From JABMPR01 sp964508765 (GTDB lineage Bacteria; Fidelibacterota; UBA8477; JABMPR01): a stretch of DNA of 64,000 nucleotides. This document shows positions 47,873 to 57,164 of this stretch, piece after piece (the first letter of the stretch is position 1; every line of letters begins with the position of its first letter). The notes beneath the pieces are model-generated. The model ran no database searches and was not told the DNA's origin. It worked only from the letters and a program-made list of their open reading frames with translations. The DNA is taken from assembly GCA_964508765.1 (NCBI GenBank), contig CAZDVD010000006.1, positions 1-64,000 on the forward strand. The letters run 5' to 3'. The position numbers were made by a program, and so were the translations under genes.

Positions 47873-50800
47873 ATGATCCCCCTGGAAGTCCACAGTCACT
47901 ACTCCTTGCTCAGGGGAACCCTGTCTCCCAAACACCTTTGCGATTTTATGATCAAGAAGGGCTATACCCAATTTGCCATTGCTGACACCAATAATCTCTA
48001 TGGCATGATCTTCCTCTATCAGACCGCTCTGGAGCGTGGCCTTGATATGATCGTTGGAGCAACCTTGGATGATGGACAGAAGCGCAAGGTTGTCCTGTTA
48101 GTTAAAGACATTACAGGCTATTCGAATCTCTGTCGTCTTATCAGTCAGCGCCATGCTGAAGAGAACTTTGACCTGCTTAAGGGACTCACAGGATGTCTGG
48201 AGGGATTGGTGATGCTGACCCAGAACCGTGATCTGCTGGAGGCTTATCACTCAAAAGATGTGTATGTCTCCCTGGAGTCCGGTAGTTACAGCCTCTACCA
48301 TTGGGCTCGCGAGAGGGGTTTCCCGACTATAGCCAACCTTCCAGCTTACATGGGTTCACCACGGGGACATCAACTCCATCGTATCATGCGCGCTATCAAC
48401 CTGAATACCAAACTGTCGCGTCTGCCTGAAGAAGAACTGATTCCCATTGATAATTATCTCCATAGTCGAGCAGAAACGCTTGATGTGCTGCCTTTTGCCG
48501 AGGAAGCTCTGGATCGTACTCTGGAAATAGCTGCGAAATGTCAGTGGCGACCTCAACTGGACAACTTCATCTTTCCCGATTCCAATGATAACAGGGACTA
48601 TCAAGAATTGAAAAATCGTGTCTACCTGGGTGCCCAGGAACGTTATGGCAATATGACTGACCGCATTCGTGATCGTATTGAACATGAGTTGAAGACAGTC
48701 AAAGAAAAACGCTTTTCAAATTACTTCCTCACAGTTCAGGATATTGTCAAGCAATCACCTATCACCTGTGGGCGGGGGAGCGCTGCAGCGAGTATTGTTG
48801 CCTATACACTAAAAATCACCCACGTCGATCCCATCCGCCACAATCTTTTCTTTGAACGTTTTCTGTCTCCCGGACGCAAAGATCCACCTGACATTGATGT
48901 AGACTTCCCCTGGGATACCCGCGACGATATTCTGCAATACACCTTTGATACTTACGGTGATTCCCATTCAGCCATGATCTGCAATCATGTGACCTTCAAA
49001 GCACGAGCTGCCATTAGAGAAGTCGCCAAGGTATATGGGTTGACCGAGAGTGAGATAGGGATTGTAACCAAGCGGCTATCTCATCTCTGGTATGTCAGTG
49101 ACCCCTTTGAGGAATTGGCCAACAATCCCTTGCTCAGTGATCTGGATCTAAAGGATCCCTGGCCGGAGATTATTCGTAATGGTTTCTATCTCGCTGGATT
49201 CCCGCGCTATCTGAGTGTCCATCCCGGAGGAGTCGTCCTGACACCCCAGGAAATTCGCAGCTATGTACCTATTCAGCATGCCCCAAAAGGGGTTCAGATT
49301 ATCCAATGGGAGAAGGATCAGGCCGAAGACTTTGGTCTGGTTAAGATTGATCTCCTGGGGAATCGCTCTCTGGCCGTCATTCGGGACATTCTGGCCGATG
49401 TCCATGAACATTACGGTGTAGATATCCCATATTGGAAATTGAACCCTCTGGAAGATTTAAGAACCCAGGAACTTATCCGCACTGCCCGCACCATGGGCTG
49501 TTTTTATGTAGAATCCCCGGCTACTCGTCAGTTGCTGAGTAAGATGCAAACTGGTGATTATGAAAATCTCGTAATTGCCTCCAGTATTATTCGACCGGCA
49601 GCCAATAAATGGATCAGGGAATTTGTCCGCCGCCTTCATGGTGGTGACTACGATCCACTTCACCCCTTACTTGATGAAACTCTCAAAGAGACCTATGGCA
49701 TAATGGTTTACCAGGAAGATGTCACCAAAGTTGCCATGCGACTTGCCGGTTTTAATGCTGATGAGGGCAATGAATTGCGCAAGGTCATGTCCAAGAAACA
49801 CAAGGAGGCCAAACTCCGTGATTATTGCGAAAAATTTGTCAGCGGTGCCCGCAGGAATGGTGTGGAAGACAGTGTTATCGAGACCCTCTGGGAAATGATT
49901 ATGTCCTTTTCAGGATATTCCTTCTGTAAGCCCCATTCTGCTTCATATGCTCTCGTGTCATTCAAGTCAGCCTACCTGAAAGCCCACTATCCCGCCGAGT
50001 TTATCGCGTCAGTCATGACCAATCTGGGGGGATACTACTCCACTTTCGGATATTACTCAGAGGCACGCCGTCTGGGCCTGAAGGTTTTACTCCCCAGTAT
50101 CAATAATTCAGAGATTCGGCATACGGGTATGAATGACTGGGTACAGATTGGCTTTATGCAGCTCAAAGGGATTAAGCGGACAGCTCTGGAATACATCATT
50201 GCTGAGCGGGAATCCAATGGTCGCTTCTTGTCATTTGAAAGTTTCTTGAGACGCATGCCTGAGTTGGATCAGTCCGATGTACGCATCCTCATCAAAGCAG
50301 GTTCTTTTGACGGTGTGGAGGGCATGGAAGCCCGTCCCAGTCTCATGTGGCAACTGTATCAAGCCCGAGCAAGCCAGCAGCGACGCGATAAACCAGCATC
50401 CCTGCTGGATCTGAATGAGCGGGACAGCTATTACATCCCTGACACTGGAGCATACTCAGAAAAGACAATGCTCATTCATGAGTCAGATGTATTGGGCTTT
50501 CTCATTTCCCGTCATCCGCTGAGCCTGTACGCCAGATTGCTTCAGCATCTAACCTATGTCAGAGGCTGTGATCTACGGAAGTACATCGGGAAGGAGGTCC
50601 CCGTGGTTGGCTGGCTTATCACTGGAAAAGTGGTTCACACAAAAAATGATGAACCCATGGAGTTCATCAGCTTTGAAGACACCACTGCTATCTATGAAAC
50701 TGTCTTTTTTCCTGAAGTCTATCGGAAATTCTGCCGTATGCTCAGTAATGCACGACCTTACCTGCTACGAGGATTGGTAGAAGAGGACTTCGGAGCAATC

Positions 50801-50932
50801 TCGTTGACAGTCAAGCATATAGAGTTCCTTGATAAAGTTAAAGTATCCCCTCGCATTGGTCGTCCCCAGCCCAAAATGTTACCCCAGACCAACCCAAAAG
50901 CCCTACCACCACCACCTCATAGAACTCCGTAA
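47873..50932 (+). CDS. dnaE2: Error-prone DNA polymerase DnaE2
   Basis: The 1,019-residue protein is a C-family replicative polymerase of the error-prone ImuC/DnaE2 type. It starts with a PHP domain (HSHYSLLRGTLSP, FAIADTNNLYG), then the polymerase core with CGRGSAAAS and the catalytic aspartates of PDIDVDFPWD, the HPGGVVLTP segment, a helix-hairpin-helix, and an OB domain (VPVVGWLITGKVVHT). The length is like other DnaE2 proteins and shorter than DnaE1. It is the polymerase partner of ImuB in damage-induced mutagenesis. The start overlaps a repeat array and appears duplicated upstream. Confidence 0.93.
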   Translation: MIPLEVHSHYSLLRGTLSPKHLCDFMIKKGYTQFAIADTNNLYGMIFLYQTALERGLDMIVGATLDDGQKRKVVLLVKDITGYSNLCRLISQRHAEENFDLLKGLTGCLEGLVMLTQNRDLLEAYHSKDVYVSLESGSYSLYHWARERGFPTIANLPAYMGSPRGHQLHRIMRAINLNTKLSRLPEEELIPIDNYLHSRAETLDVLPFAEEALDRTLEIAAKCQWRPQLDNFIFPDSNDNRDYQELKNRVYLGAQERYGNMTDRIRDRIEHELKTVKEKRFSNYFLTVQDIVKQSPITCGRGSAAASIVAYTLKITHVDPIRHNLFFERFLSPGRKDPPDIDVDFPWDTRDDILQYTFDTYGDSHSAMICNHVTFKARAAIREVAKVYGLTESEIGIVTKRLSHLWYVSDPFEELANNPLLSDLDLKDPWPEIIRNGFYLAGFPRYLSVHPGGVVLTPQEIRSYVPIQHAPKGVQIIQWEKDQAEDFGLVKIDLLGNRSLAVIRDILADVHEHYGVDIPYWKLNPLEDLRTQELIRTARTMGCFYVESPATRQLLSKMQTGDYENLVIASSIIRPAANKWIREFVRRLHGGDYDPLHPLLDETLKETYGIMVYQEDVTKVAMRLAGFNADEGNELRKVMSKKHKEAKLRDYCEKFVSGARRNGVEDSVIETLWEMIMSFSGYSFCKPHSASYALVSFKSAYLKAHYPAEFIASVMTNLGGYYSTFGYYSEARRLGLKVLLPSINNSEIRHTGMNDWVQIGFMQLKGIKRTALEYIIAERESNGRFLSFESFLRRMPELDQSDVRILIKAGSFDGVEGMEARPSLMWQLYQARASQQRRDKPASLLDLNERDSYYIPDTGAYSEKTMLIHESDVLGFLISRHPLSLYARLLQHLTYVRGCDLRKYIGKEVPVVGWLITGKVVHTKNDEPMEFISFEDTTAIYETVFFPEVYRKFCRMLSNARPYLLRGLVEEDFGAISLTVKHIEFLDKVKVSPRIGRPQPKMLPQTNPKALPPPPHRTP

Positions 50933-51079
50933 CCCATTAAACCCATTAACCCATCAAACCCATTAACCCATCAAACCTAATAACTCATTAAACCCATTAA
51001 CTCATCAAACCCAATAACTCATCAAACCCAATAACTCATTAAACCCAATAACTCATTAAACCCATTAACCCATTAAACT
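50933..51079. repeat. 17-base minisatellite between dnaE2 and comM
   Basis: About eight degenerate copies of a 17-base unit (ACCCATTAACTCATYAA) fill the space between the two convergent genes. The copies vary at a few fixed positions. No spacer-repeat alternation is seen, so it is not CRISPR. Confidence 0.9.
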
Positions 51080-51087
51080 CATAACCT

Positions 51088-52623
51088 CTACGCCATCCAC
51101 AATTGCCGATCAAGGGTCCGGTACTGTATTGCTTCCGATATATGCTCCGCTCGAATTTCAGAGCACTCTGAGAGATCAGCGATGGTTCTGGATACCTTTA
51201 AAATGCGATCATAGGCACGGGCACTTAAACCAAGATTTGTAATTGCCGACTTCAGTAGGGTCGCAGAATCGCTGTCAACCTTGCAAATACCCCGAATCAT
51301 TTTTGGAGGCATATCAGCATTTGAGTGGATATGCGGTTCTTTGATGAAGCGATTGATTTGAGTATCTCTGGCAAGTTGAACCCGCTTTCGTACCTCGGCT
51401 GAAGATTCACCGTCCTGCTTGCTGGCTAACTCTTCAAATGGAATAGCTGGTACTTCAATATGTAGATCAATGCGATCCAGGAGGGGGCCTGATATTCTAG
51501 CCATATACTTTTGGATGCCAACGCTGCTGCAGGTGCATTCATGTCTCGGATCACTGCTATACCCGCAGGGACAAGGATTCATGGCACTGAGCAAGATAAA
51601 GTTGGCTGGGTAGGTGAGACTCATACTTGCGCGACTGATGGTGACTTCAGTGTTCTCCAGGGGTTGACGCAGGACTTCCAGGACATTTTTCTGAAACTCA
51701 GGCAGCTCATCTAGAAATAAAACCCCATGATGGGCCAGACTGACCTCACCGGGACGCGGGATGCGACCGCCACCAACCAGGGCAGCATCTGAAATGGTGT
51801 GGTGAGGAGATCGAAAGGGTCTTGTGGCCACCAATCCCTCAGTCTTGACCATTCCAGCAATAGAATGAATCTTAGTCGTTTCAAGGGCTTCATCCAGAGT
51901 CATTTGAGGAAGAATGCTCGGGAAGCGCTTAGCCAGCATGGTTTTCCCAGAACCAGGTGGTCCTATCATGAGTACATTGTGACCGCCCGCAGCAGCTACC
52001 TCAAGAGCTCTTTTAACATGAGCTTGCCCACGGACATCAGCAAGATCCACTGGATAGGTTTGTGCTTCTGAAAATAAGAGCTCCGCATTTACTTCAAGTG
52101 GCTCAATGAATTGTTCACCGTTCAGAAAGCGTATGGCTTCCAGTAAAGTGTTTACTGGAATAACATCGATATTCCCGGTCACAGCTGCTTCCCGGGCATT
52201 CTGAGAGGGCAGAATGAGTCCCTTCATCTCATGCTCATGAACACCCACTGCTGACGGCAGAGCCCCTTTTACGGCTCGCAGGGTCCCATCCAGGGATAAT
52301 TCTCCTATAAGAACATAATCCTCAAGATCTTCATGGATGACAATACCAAGCGCAGCTAGAATTCCAATAGCGATAGGCAGGTCAAAAGCTGAACCTTCCT
52401 TCTTGATATCAGCCGGGGCGAGATTGATGGTGTAAGCCTTCGGTGGGAATCTGAAACCGCTGTTCTTGATGGCTGAGATAACCCTTTCCTTGCTTTCTCT
52501 TACAGCGAGTTCAGGTAAACCCACTGTGGAATATCGAAAGGCATGACCCTCAACGTTTACTTCAACCTCAACCAGATAGGGATCAATTCCAATTAATGAA
52601 CTGCTTATTACACGTGCTAGCAT
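51088..52623 (-). CDS. comM: ComM/YifB-family magnesium-chelatase-like AAA+ ATPase
   Basis: The 511-residue protein has an N-terminal ChlI domain (MLARVISSSLIGIDPYLVEVEV), the AAA+ core with Walker A GPPGSGKTML, the LDELPEF Walker B region, MNPCPCG and a C-terminal ChlI_C domain. ComM is a hexameric helicase that promotes branch migration during natural transformation. A GTG/ATG further upstream exists, but the ATG at 52623 has AAAGGAGA five bases away. It is convergent with dnaE2. Confidence 0.95.
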   Translation of the reverse strand: MLARVISSSLIGIDPYLVEVEVNVEGHAFRYSTVGLPELAVRESKERVISAIKNSGFRFPPKAYTINLAPADIKKEGSAFDLPIAIGILAALGIVIHEDLEDYVLIGELSLDGTLRAVKGALPSAVGVHEHEMKGLILPSQNAREAAVTGNIDVIPVNTLLEAIRFLNGEQFIEPLEVNAELLFSEAQTYPVDLADVRGQAHVKRALEVAAAGGHNVLMIGPPGSGKTMLAKRFPSILPQMTLDEALETTKIHSIAGMVKTEGLVATRPFRSPHHTISDAALVGGGRIPRPGEVSLAHHGVLFLDELPEFQKNVLEVLRQPLENTEVTISRASMSLTYPANFILLSAMNPCPCGYSSDPRHECTCSSVGIQKYMARISGPLLDRIDLHIEVPAIPFEELASKQDGESSAEVRKRVQLARDTQINRFIKEPHIHSNADMPPKMIRGICKVDSDSATLLKSAITNLGLSARAYDRILKVSRTIADLSECSEIRAEHISEAIQYRTLDRQLWMA

Positions 52624-52760
52624 AGCAATCTCCTTTTCAAGAATGATATAAATGAAAGTCAGAATGACCTTCACTTTGATGAAACTATTTAGGGGTGGAG
52701 CAGTTGAGAATGATCCTGGTTAGCTGGACTTCTTCACTAAATCAAGATAGGAACACGCAA

Positions 52761-53624
52761 TTACATACAGTTTTGATCAAATGCCTGTTCGATAATAAGT
52801 TTATTCATGTATTTCCAACGCGCTTCGTTGGACTGAGCATAAGAAAATTTCAGGTTGAAAGCTGACATACTTTCAAATCCATGTTTTCTGGCAAGCGCTT
52901 CAAGCCTGACAGGATCCTGTAGGGCACTGGGCTGATTCTTATTGAGACATTCAGTTTCAACCGCAAGGGCTATGATTCTCAGCTCTTCATCCGTAAGGAC
53001 AAACGCCGTAGTAGGAGAGGCACCCAGGGGTTTGTAGGCCATAGGGGAATCCATTTCTGCTGCAGAATCAACACTCTTTCGGGCTTCCGAAGCTGCAATT
53101 TTTCTCTCAATGGCTTTTTGTTCAAGAATCTCATCTTTTGGAAGTCGTGATTCGGGAGCCGTTGTCTTACCCCAGAACAATTCAAGTACTGACTTATCCT
53201 CAGATTTAATCTTTTGATGAGCATACTTAATGGCATTGATAAAAGGGTTTGATTTGTTCATATCGATTTCGAAATACAGGTCAATCCAGCCAACAAATTC
53301 ATCCATGGCCGCATCACCATTGTCTTCCATGACCAGCAGATTTTGCCAGACCATAAATAGATTATCTATTTCTTCATTAAAATGGTGTGTATTGCGGGGA
53401 GAAGTAGCAATAGTTTCATTGGCGAGCTTCCGTATTTCATAAGCGCTTGATATATAGGCGAATAAAAAGGTTTGTTTCTCAGTGGGCGTCAAAGCAGACC
53501 AGTAAATACTCTGGGCAAATGCCACATGCTCTTCAGCAGTATCTAAAGCGATGGATTCCTGAGCAGAAGCGAGCTGGAACAGAGACAATGTGAATACTGC
53601 GATGCAAAAAAGAGTGTTCCTCAT
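52761..53624 (-). CDS. Exported protein of unknown function
   Basis: The 287-residue product has a clean signal peptide (FTLSLFQLASAQ) and then an all-helical sequence with conserved-looking Trp, Tyr and Phe positions (FAQSIYWSALTPTEKQTFLF). The C-terminal part resembles a small helical domain (DPVRLEALARKHGFESMSAFN). I do not recognise a family. The gene stands between comM and ispG on the same strand, separated by 104 bases from ispG. Confidence 0.7.
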   Translation of the reverse strand: MRNTLFCIAVFTLSLFQLASAQESIALDTAEEHVAFAQSIYWSALTPTEKQTFLFAYISSAYEIRKLANETIATSPRNTHHFNEEIDNLFMVWQNLLVMEDNGDAAMDEFVGWIDLYFEIDMNKSNPFINAIKYAHQKIKSEDKSVLELFWGKTTAPESRLPKDEILEQKAIERKIAASEARKSVDSAAEMDSPMAYKPLGASPTTAFVLTDEELRIIALAVETECLNKNQPSALQDPVRLEALARKHGFESMSAFNLKFSYAQSNEARWKYMNKLIIEQAFDQNCM

Positions 53625-53728
53625 AGAAATTCCTACTGGTTTATTAATAGTACCCTAAATCTAAGCTCAGATTCAAATACAGGTACAAAAAAATAGCTGA
53701 GAAGCATGACAACTTTTTTGGGTCTATA

Positions 53729-55648
53729 TTAGGGTTCTACCCAATATCCTTCGGTTTTGATGAGATCGATCAATGAATCTACTGCCTCGGTTTGGGGAAG
53801 ATGAGGGCGTACCACCATTTGACCACGGTAGAGAGAAACTTTACCAGGACCCGTACCGACATAGCCAAAATCTGCATCAGCCATTTCACCTGGACCATTT
53901 ACAATGCAACCCATAATTCCGATTTTGACGCCTTTCAAATGACTGGTCCGCTCACGGATCTGGGCGGTTACTTCTTCCAAATCAAACAAGGTTCTTCCAC
54001 ATGAAGGACAAGCAATGTATTCCGTTTTGGTCATACGACTGCGACTTGCCTGAAGCACACCGAATGCAATCTCATTCAAATCTCTAGTACCAATCTGCTT
54101 TGATTGCAACCAGACACCATCAGCCAGGCCATCAGTCAGAATCGAACCTACTTCAGCAGATACTGAAAGCAAAAATTCGTCACGAAGCAGGTCGGTCATT
54201 TTATTCAGAATAATAACGGGTTGCTTTTTTTCCTGATTCATAAGCTCAAGAATAAAGCGACGTATATCGGCCATTTGGTGTGCATTTTCTGAGCTAAGTA
54301 ACCAAACTATTCCCGAATCATTGGGGAGGTCCATAACCTGATCCTTCGTACTGATGTGAACAAAATTTGTCTCAGGATGCTTTTGGTCAGCAGAACCGAA
54401 GGAAGCCAGACTAAATACAGGAAAACTATTAGGGCTTGTCTTAAAATCAGTCCATATCGCTGAATCATAGAGCCTTAGAGCATTACCTGAAAGTTCGATA
54501 CCGGTCATATTCTGGCCAAAATACAAGATGTCAGCACCCTGATCACCCGCTGTCCAGGCATTGCTTACCAGGTCAAATTGATATCCAACAGCTTTGAGTT
54601 GATCTTCACTAATGTTTGTATCATCCGAGAGATCTGCAACTACAACTGGAACATTGTCACCACCGATAATCGAACTCGACTTGGTTTCTCTGCGTTGATA
54701 TTCAAATAAATTAATGGGAAGCGCTTCGAGCGGTTTAATTTCGTGATGTTTGGAGAGCTGCTGGATGGATTTCACAATTGAAAGTGCCACTGGAATCTCT
54801 GCTTCTGGGGCTTCAGTCAAGGAAACCCTGATGGTATCACCTAAACCATCTCTGAGGAGTGACCCGATACCCAGCGAAGATTTGATGCGGGCATCATCAC
54901 CGTCACCAGCTTCAGTCACACCCAGATGAAGGGGATAATTGAAATCCTCACGATTCATCTGATCAACCAGTAAACGATAGGCCTGTATCATGACTCGAGT
55001 GTTGCTGGCTTTCATGGAAATGACCAGATCATGGTATTGATGAGCCGCGCAAATCCGCACAAATTCCATGGCTGATTCCACCATGCCTTGAGGTGTATCC
55101 CCATAATGACTGAGAATTCTATCCGAAAGCGAGCCGTGATTAGAACCAATACGCATGGCAGTACCTGCTTCTCGGCACAATTTCACCAGAGGGGTAAATC
55201 TTTCTTCAATGCGATCCAGTTCGGCCTGGTATTCATGCTGATTATATTCCAGTTCCTGAAATTTCTTGCGATCCACATAATTGCCTGGATTCACTCTTAC
55301 TTTTTCAACGTGTCTGGCAGCCTCTTCAGCAGCCCGGGGAACAAAATGAATATCTGCGATAAGGGGAACAGTATAACCACGCTTCTTTAATTCAGATTTA
55401 ATAACAGCAAGATTTCTAGCTTCTTTGACGCTGGGTGCAGTAATTCTGACGTACTCGCAACCTGCATCTACCAGACGGATGGTTTGCTCAACAGTAGCCT
55501 GTGTGTCCATGGTGTTTGTATTTGTCATGGATTGTACCCGAATGGGGTGGTTACCACCCATGGGAATTTCACCAATGTTGACTACGCGACTATTATAGCG
55601 TTGATACTGTGTTAGCGATGCAAGTGAATCAGAAAAATGGGTACTCAT
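53729..55648 (-). CDS. ispG: 4-hydroxy-3-methylbut-2-enyl diphosphate synthase, long form
   Basis: IspG makes HMBPP from MEcPP in the MEP isoprenoid pathway and carries a 4Fe-4S cluster. The 639-residue protein is of the long type, with an extra central domain (about 300-530), as in plants, Chlamydiae and Bacteroidetes. The N-terminal TIM barrel has GGNHPIRVQSMTNTNT and the C-terminal part has the Fe-S cysteines in IACPSCGRT and MGCIVNGPGE. The ATG at 55648 is the standard start. Confidence 0.96.
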   Translation of the reverse strand: MSTHFSDSLASLTQYQRYNSRVVNIGEIPMGGNHPIRVQSMTNTNTMDTQATVEQTIRLVDAGCEYVRITAPSVKEARNLAVIKSELKKRGYTVPLIADIHFVPRAAEEAARHVEKVRVNPGNYVDRKKFQELEYNQHEYQAELDRIEERFTPLVKLCREAGTAMRIGSNHGSLSDRILSHYGDTPQGMVESAMEFVRICAAHQYHDLVISMKASNTRVMIQAYRLLVDQMNREDFNYPLHLGVTEAGDGDDARIKSSLGIGSLLRDGLGDTIRVSLTEAPEAEIPVALSIVKSIQQLSKHHEIKPLEALPINLFEYQRRETKSSSIIGGDNVPVVVADLSDDTNISEDQLKAVGYQFDLVSNAWTAGDQGADILYFGQNMTGIELSGNALRLYDSAIWTDFKTSPNSFPVFSLASFGSADQKHPETNFVHISTKDQVMDLPNDSGIVWLLSSENAHQMADIRRFILELMNQEKKQPVIILNKMTDLLRDEFLLSVSAEVGSILTDGLADGVWLQSKQIGTRDLNEIAFGVLQASRSRMTKTEYIACPSCGRTLFDLEEVTAQIRERTSHLKGVKIGIMGCIVNGPGEMADADFGYVGTGPGKVSLYRGQMVVRPHLPQTEAVDSLIDLIKTEGYWVEP

Positions 55649-55843
55649 TTATTTAAAATATCCTTGTTCATCATGTTTATTTCTGTTCAATCTAAAGGGG
55701 AGTAAGCTTGAAACCAATTGGAATACCATATCAGACCGTCTGAATTGCTCCGAATGAATGGCTATAATCTCTAAAGTTGTACCTTGTTAAGACAGGTCAC
55801 TCAATTTATTTTCTTCGTCTTATAAAAGGAGCCATGAAATAAT

Positions 55844-57151
55844 ATGTTGAGTAGTGACATTTACGATAAACGCCGACAAAATCTTATGAAGTCCATGGGG
55901 AAGGGTGTGGCCATTCTCAAAGGTGCCCCAGAACAAACCCGAACCAATGATACAGAATACCCTTATCGCCAGGATTCTGACTTTTACTATCTGACAGGGT
56001 ATACTGAACCGGGTGCCGCCTGCATCATTGATCCCAACAACAAGGAAAACCCATTTACTCTGTTTGTCTTGCCCCAGGATCCCAAGATGGAAGTTTGGAC
56101 GGGTTGGAGACTGAGTTTTGAAGAGACAGTAAAAAAGTATGGTGCTAATCAGGCTCTGGATATCTCAGAATTTGAAACAGTTGCTCTGGCAGCCATGAAA
56201 ACATCATCAAAAGTATATACGAACCTGAACCACGATAAAAATCATCAGCACAAGATGCTTGATCAAGTTGGACAAGTGCGGAAAGAAGTTCAGCGTACAG
56301 GTGGTGGTCCAGAGGGTCTTGAATCCATTGGCGCCATCACTCATGGCATGCGGTTGATCAAAGATGAACATGAAGTAGCACTCATGCAGCGAGCTGCTGA
56401 TATTTCAGCTGATGCGCATTCAAAGGCCATGCAAGCTTGTAAACCTGGTATGTATGAATATCAGTTACAGGCTGTTATGGAGAGCCATTTTGTTCACGAA
56501 GGAGGTGTTGGCCCCGCTTACACATCTATTGTGGGTGCCGGGGACAATGCAACCGTACTGCACTATATAAAAAATCGTGACCAAATCGTTGATGGTGATA
56601 TGATCCTCATTGATGCGGCAGCTGAGTATGAGATGTATGCTGCAGATATTACCCGAACTTTTCCTGCAAATGGGAAATTCTCTGAAGCTCAGAGAGCCAT
56701 CTATGATGTAATCCTCGCAGCCCAGAAGGCTGTGATTGAAGCTTCCAAGCCGGGTGTTACCTTCCAGGAACTCCATGATTTAGATCTAAGATTGCTGGTG
56801 GAAGGAATGATTGAAATCGGTTTACTGGATGGTACTGCCGATGAAGTCATTCAGGATGGGAGCTATCAGGAATATTTCATGCACAAAACGGGGCATTGGT
56901 TAGGGCTGGATGTCCACGATATGGGCAACTATATGGCTGAAGGTGAATCTATTACTCTTAAACCGGGCATGGTTTTCACTGTTGAACCAGGTATTTATGT
57001 TAATTCTAAATCCAAAGCCCCCGCAAAATTTCGCGGTATTGGAATTCGAATTGAAGATGATATACTCATCACAGAAAATGGAAACAAAAACCTCACTGCT
57101 GCAGTTCCAAAAGAGATCTCTGAAATTGAAGCACTGATGGAATCAGAATAA
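55844..57151 (+). CDS. pepP: Xaa-Pro aminopeptidase, M24B family
   Basis: The 435-residue enzyme removes N-terminal residues before proline. It has the AMP_N domain (YPYRQDSDFYYLTGYTEPGA) and the pita-bread fold with two metals: Asp in LIDAAAEYEMYAADITR, His in HKTGHWLGLDVHD, Glu in TVEPGIYV and Glu in GIRIEDDILI. The next gene starts 13 bases later and may be cotranscribed. The start follows AAAGGAG. Confidence 0.95.
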   Translation: MLSSDIYDKRRQNLMKSMGKGVAILKGAPEQTRTNDTEYPYRQDSDFYYLTGYTEPGAACIIDPNNKENPFTLFVLPQDPKMEVWTGWRLSFEETVKKYGANQALDISEFETVALAAMKTSSKVYTNLNHDKNHQHKMLDQVGQVRKEVQRTGGGPEGLESIGAITHGMRLIKDEHEVALMQRAADISADAHSKAMQACKPGMYEYQLQAVMESHFVHEGGVGPAYTSIVGAGDNATVLHYIKNRDQIVDGDMILIDAAAEYEMYAADITRTFPANGKFSEAQRAIYDVILAAQKAVIEASKPGVTFQELHDLDLRLLVEGMIEIGLLDGTADEVIQDGSYQEYFMHKTGHWLGLDVHDMGNYMAEGESITLKPGMVFTVEPGIYVNSKSKAPAKFRGIGIRIEDDILITENGNKNLTAAVPKEISEIEALMESE

Positions 57152-57164
57152 ATCAGGAATTAAA

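Noticed and set aside
50933..51079. Possible CRISPR array
   Set aside because: Units are contiguous 17-mers with no spacers and no cas genes nearby.
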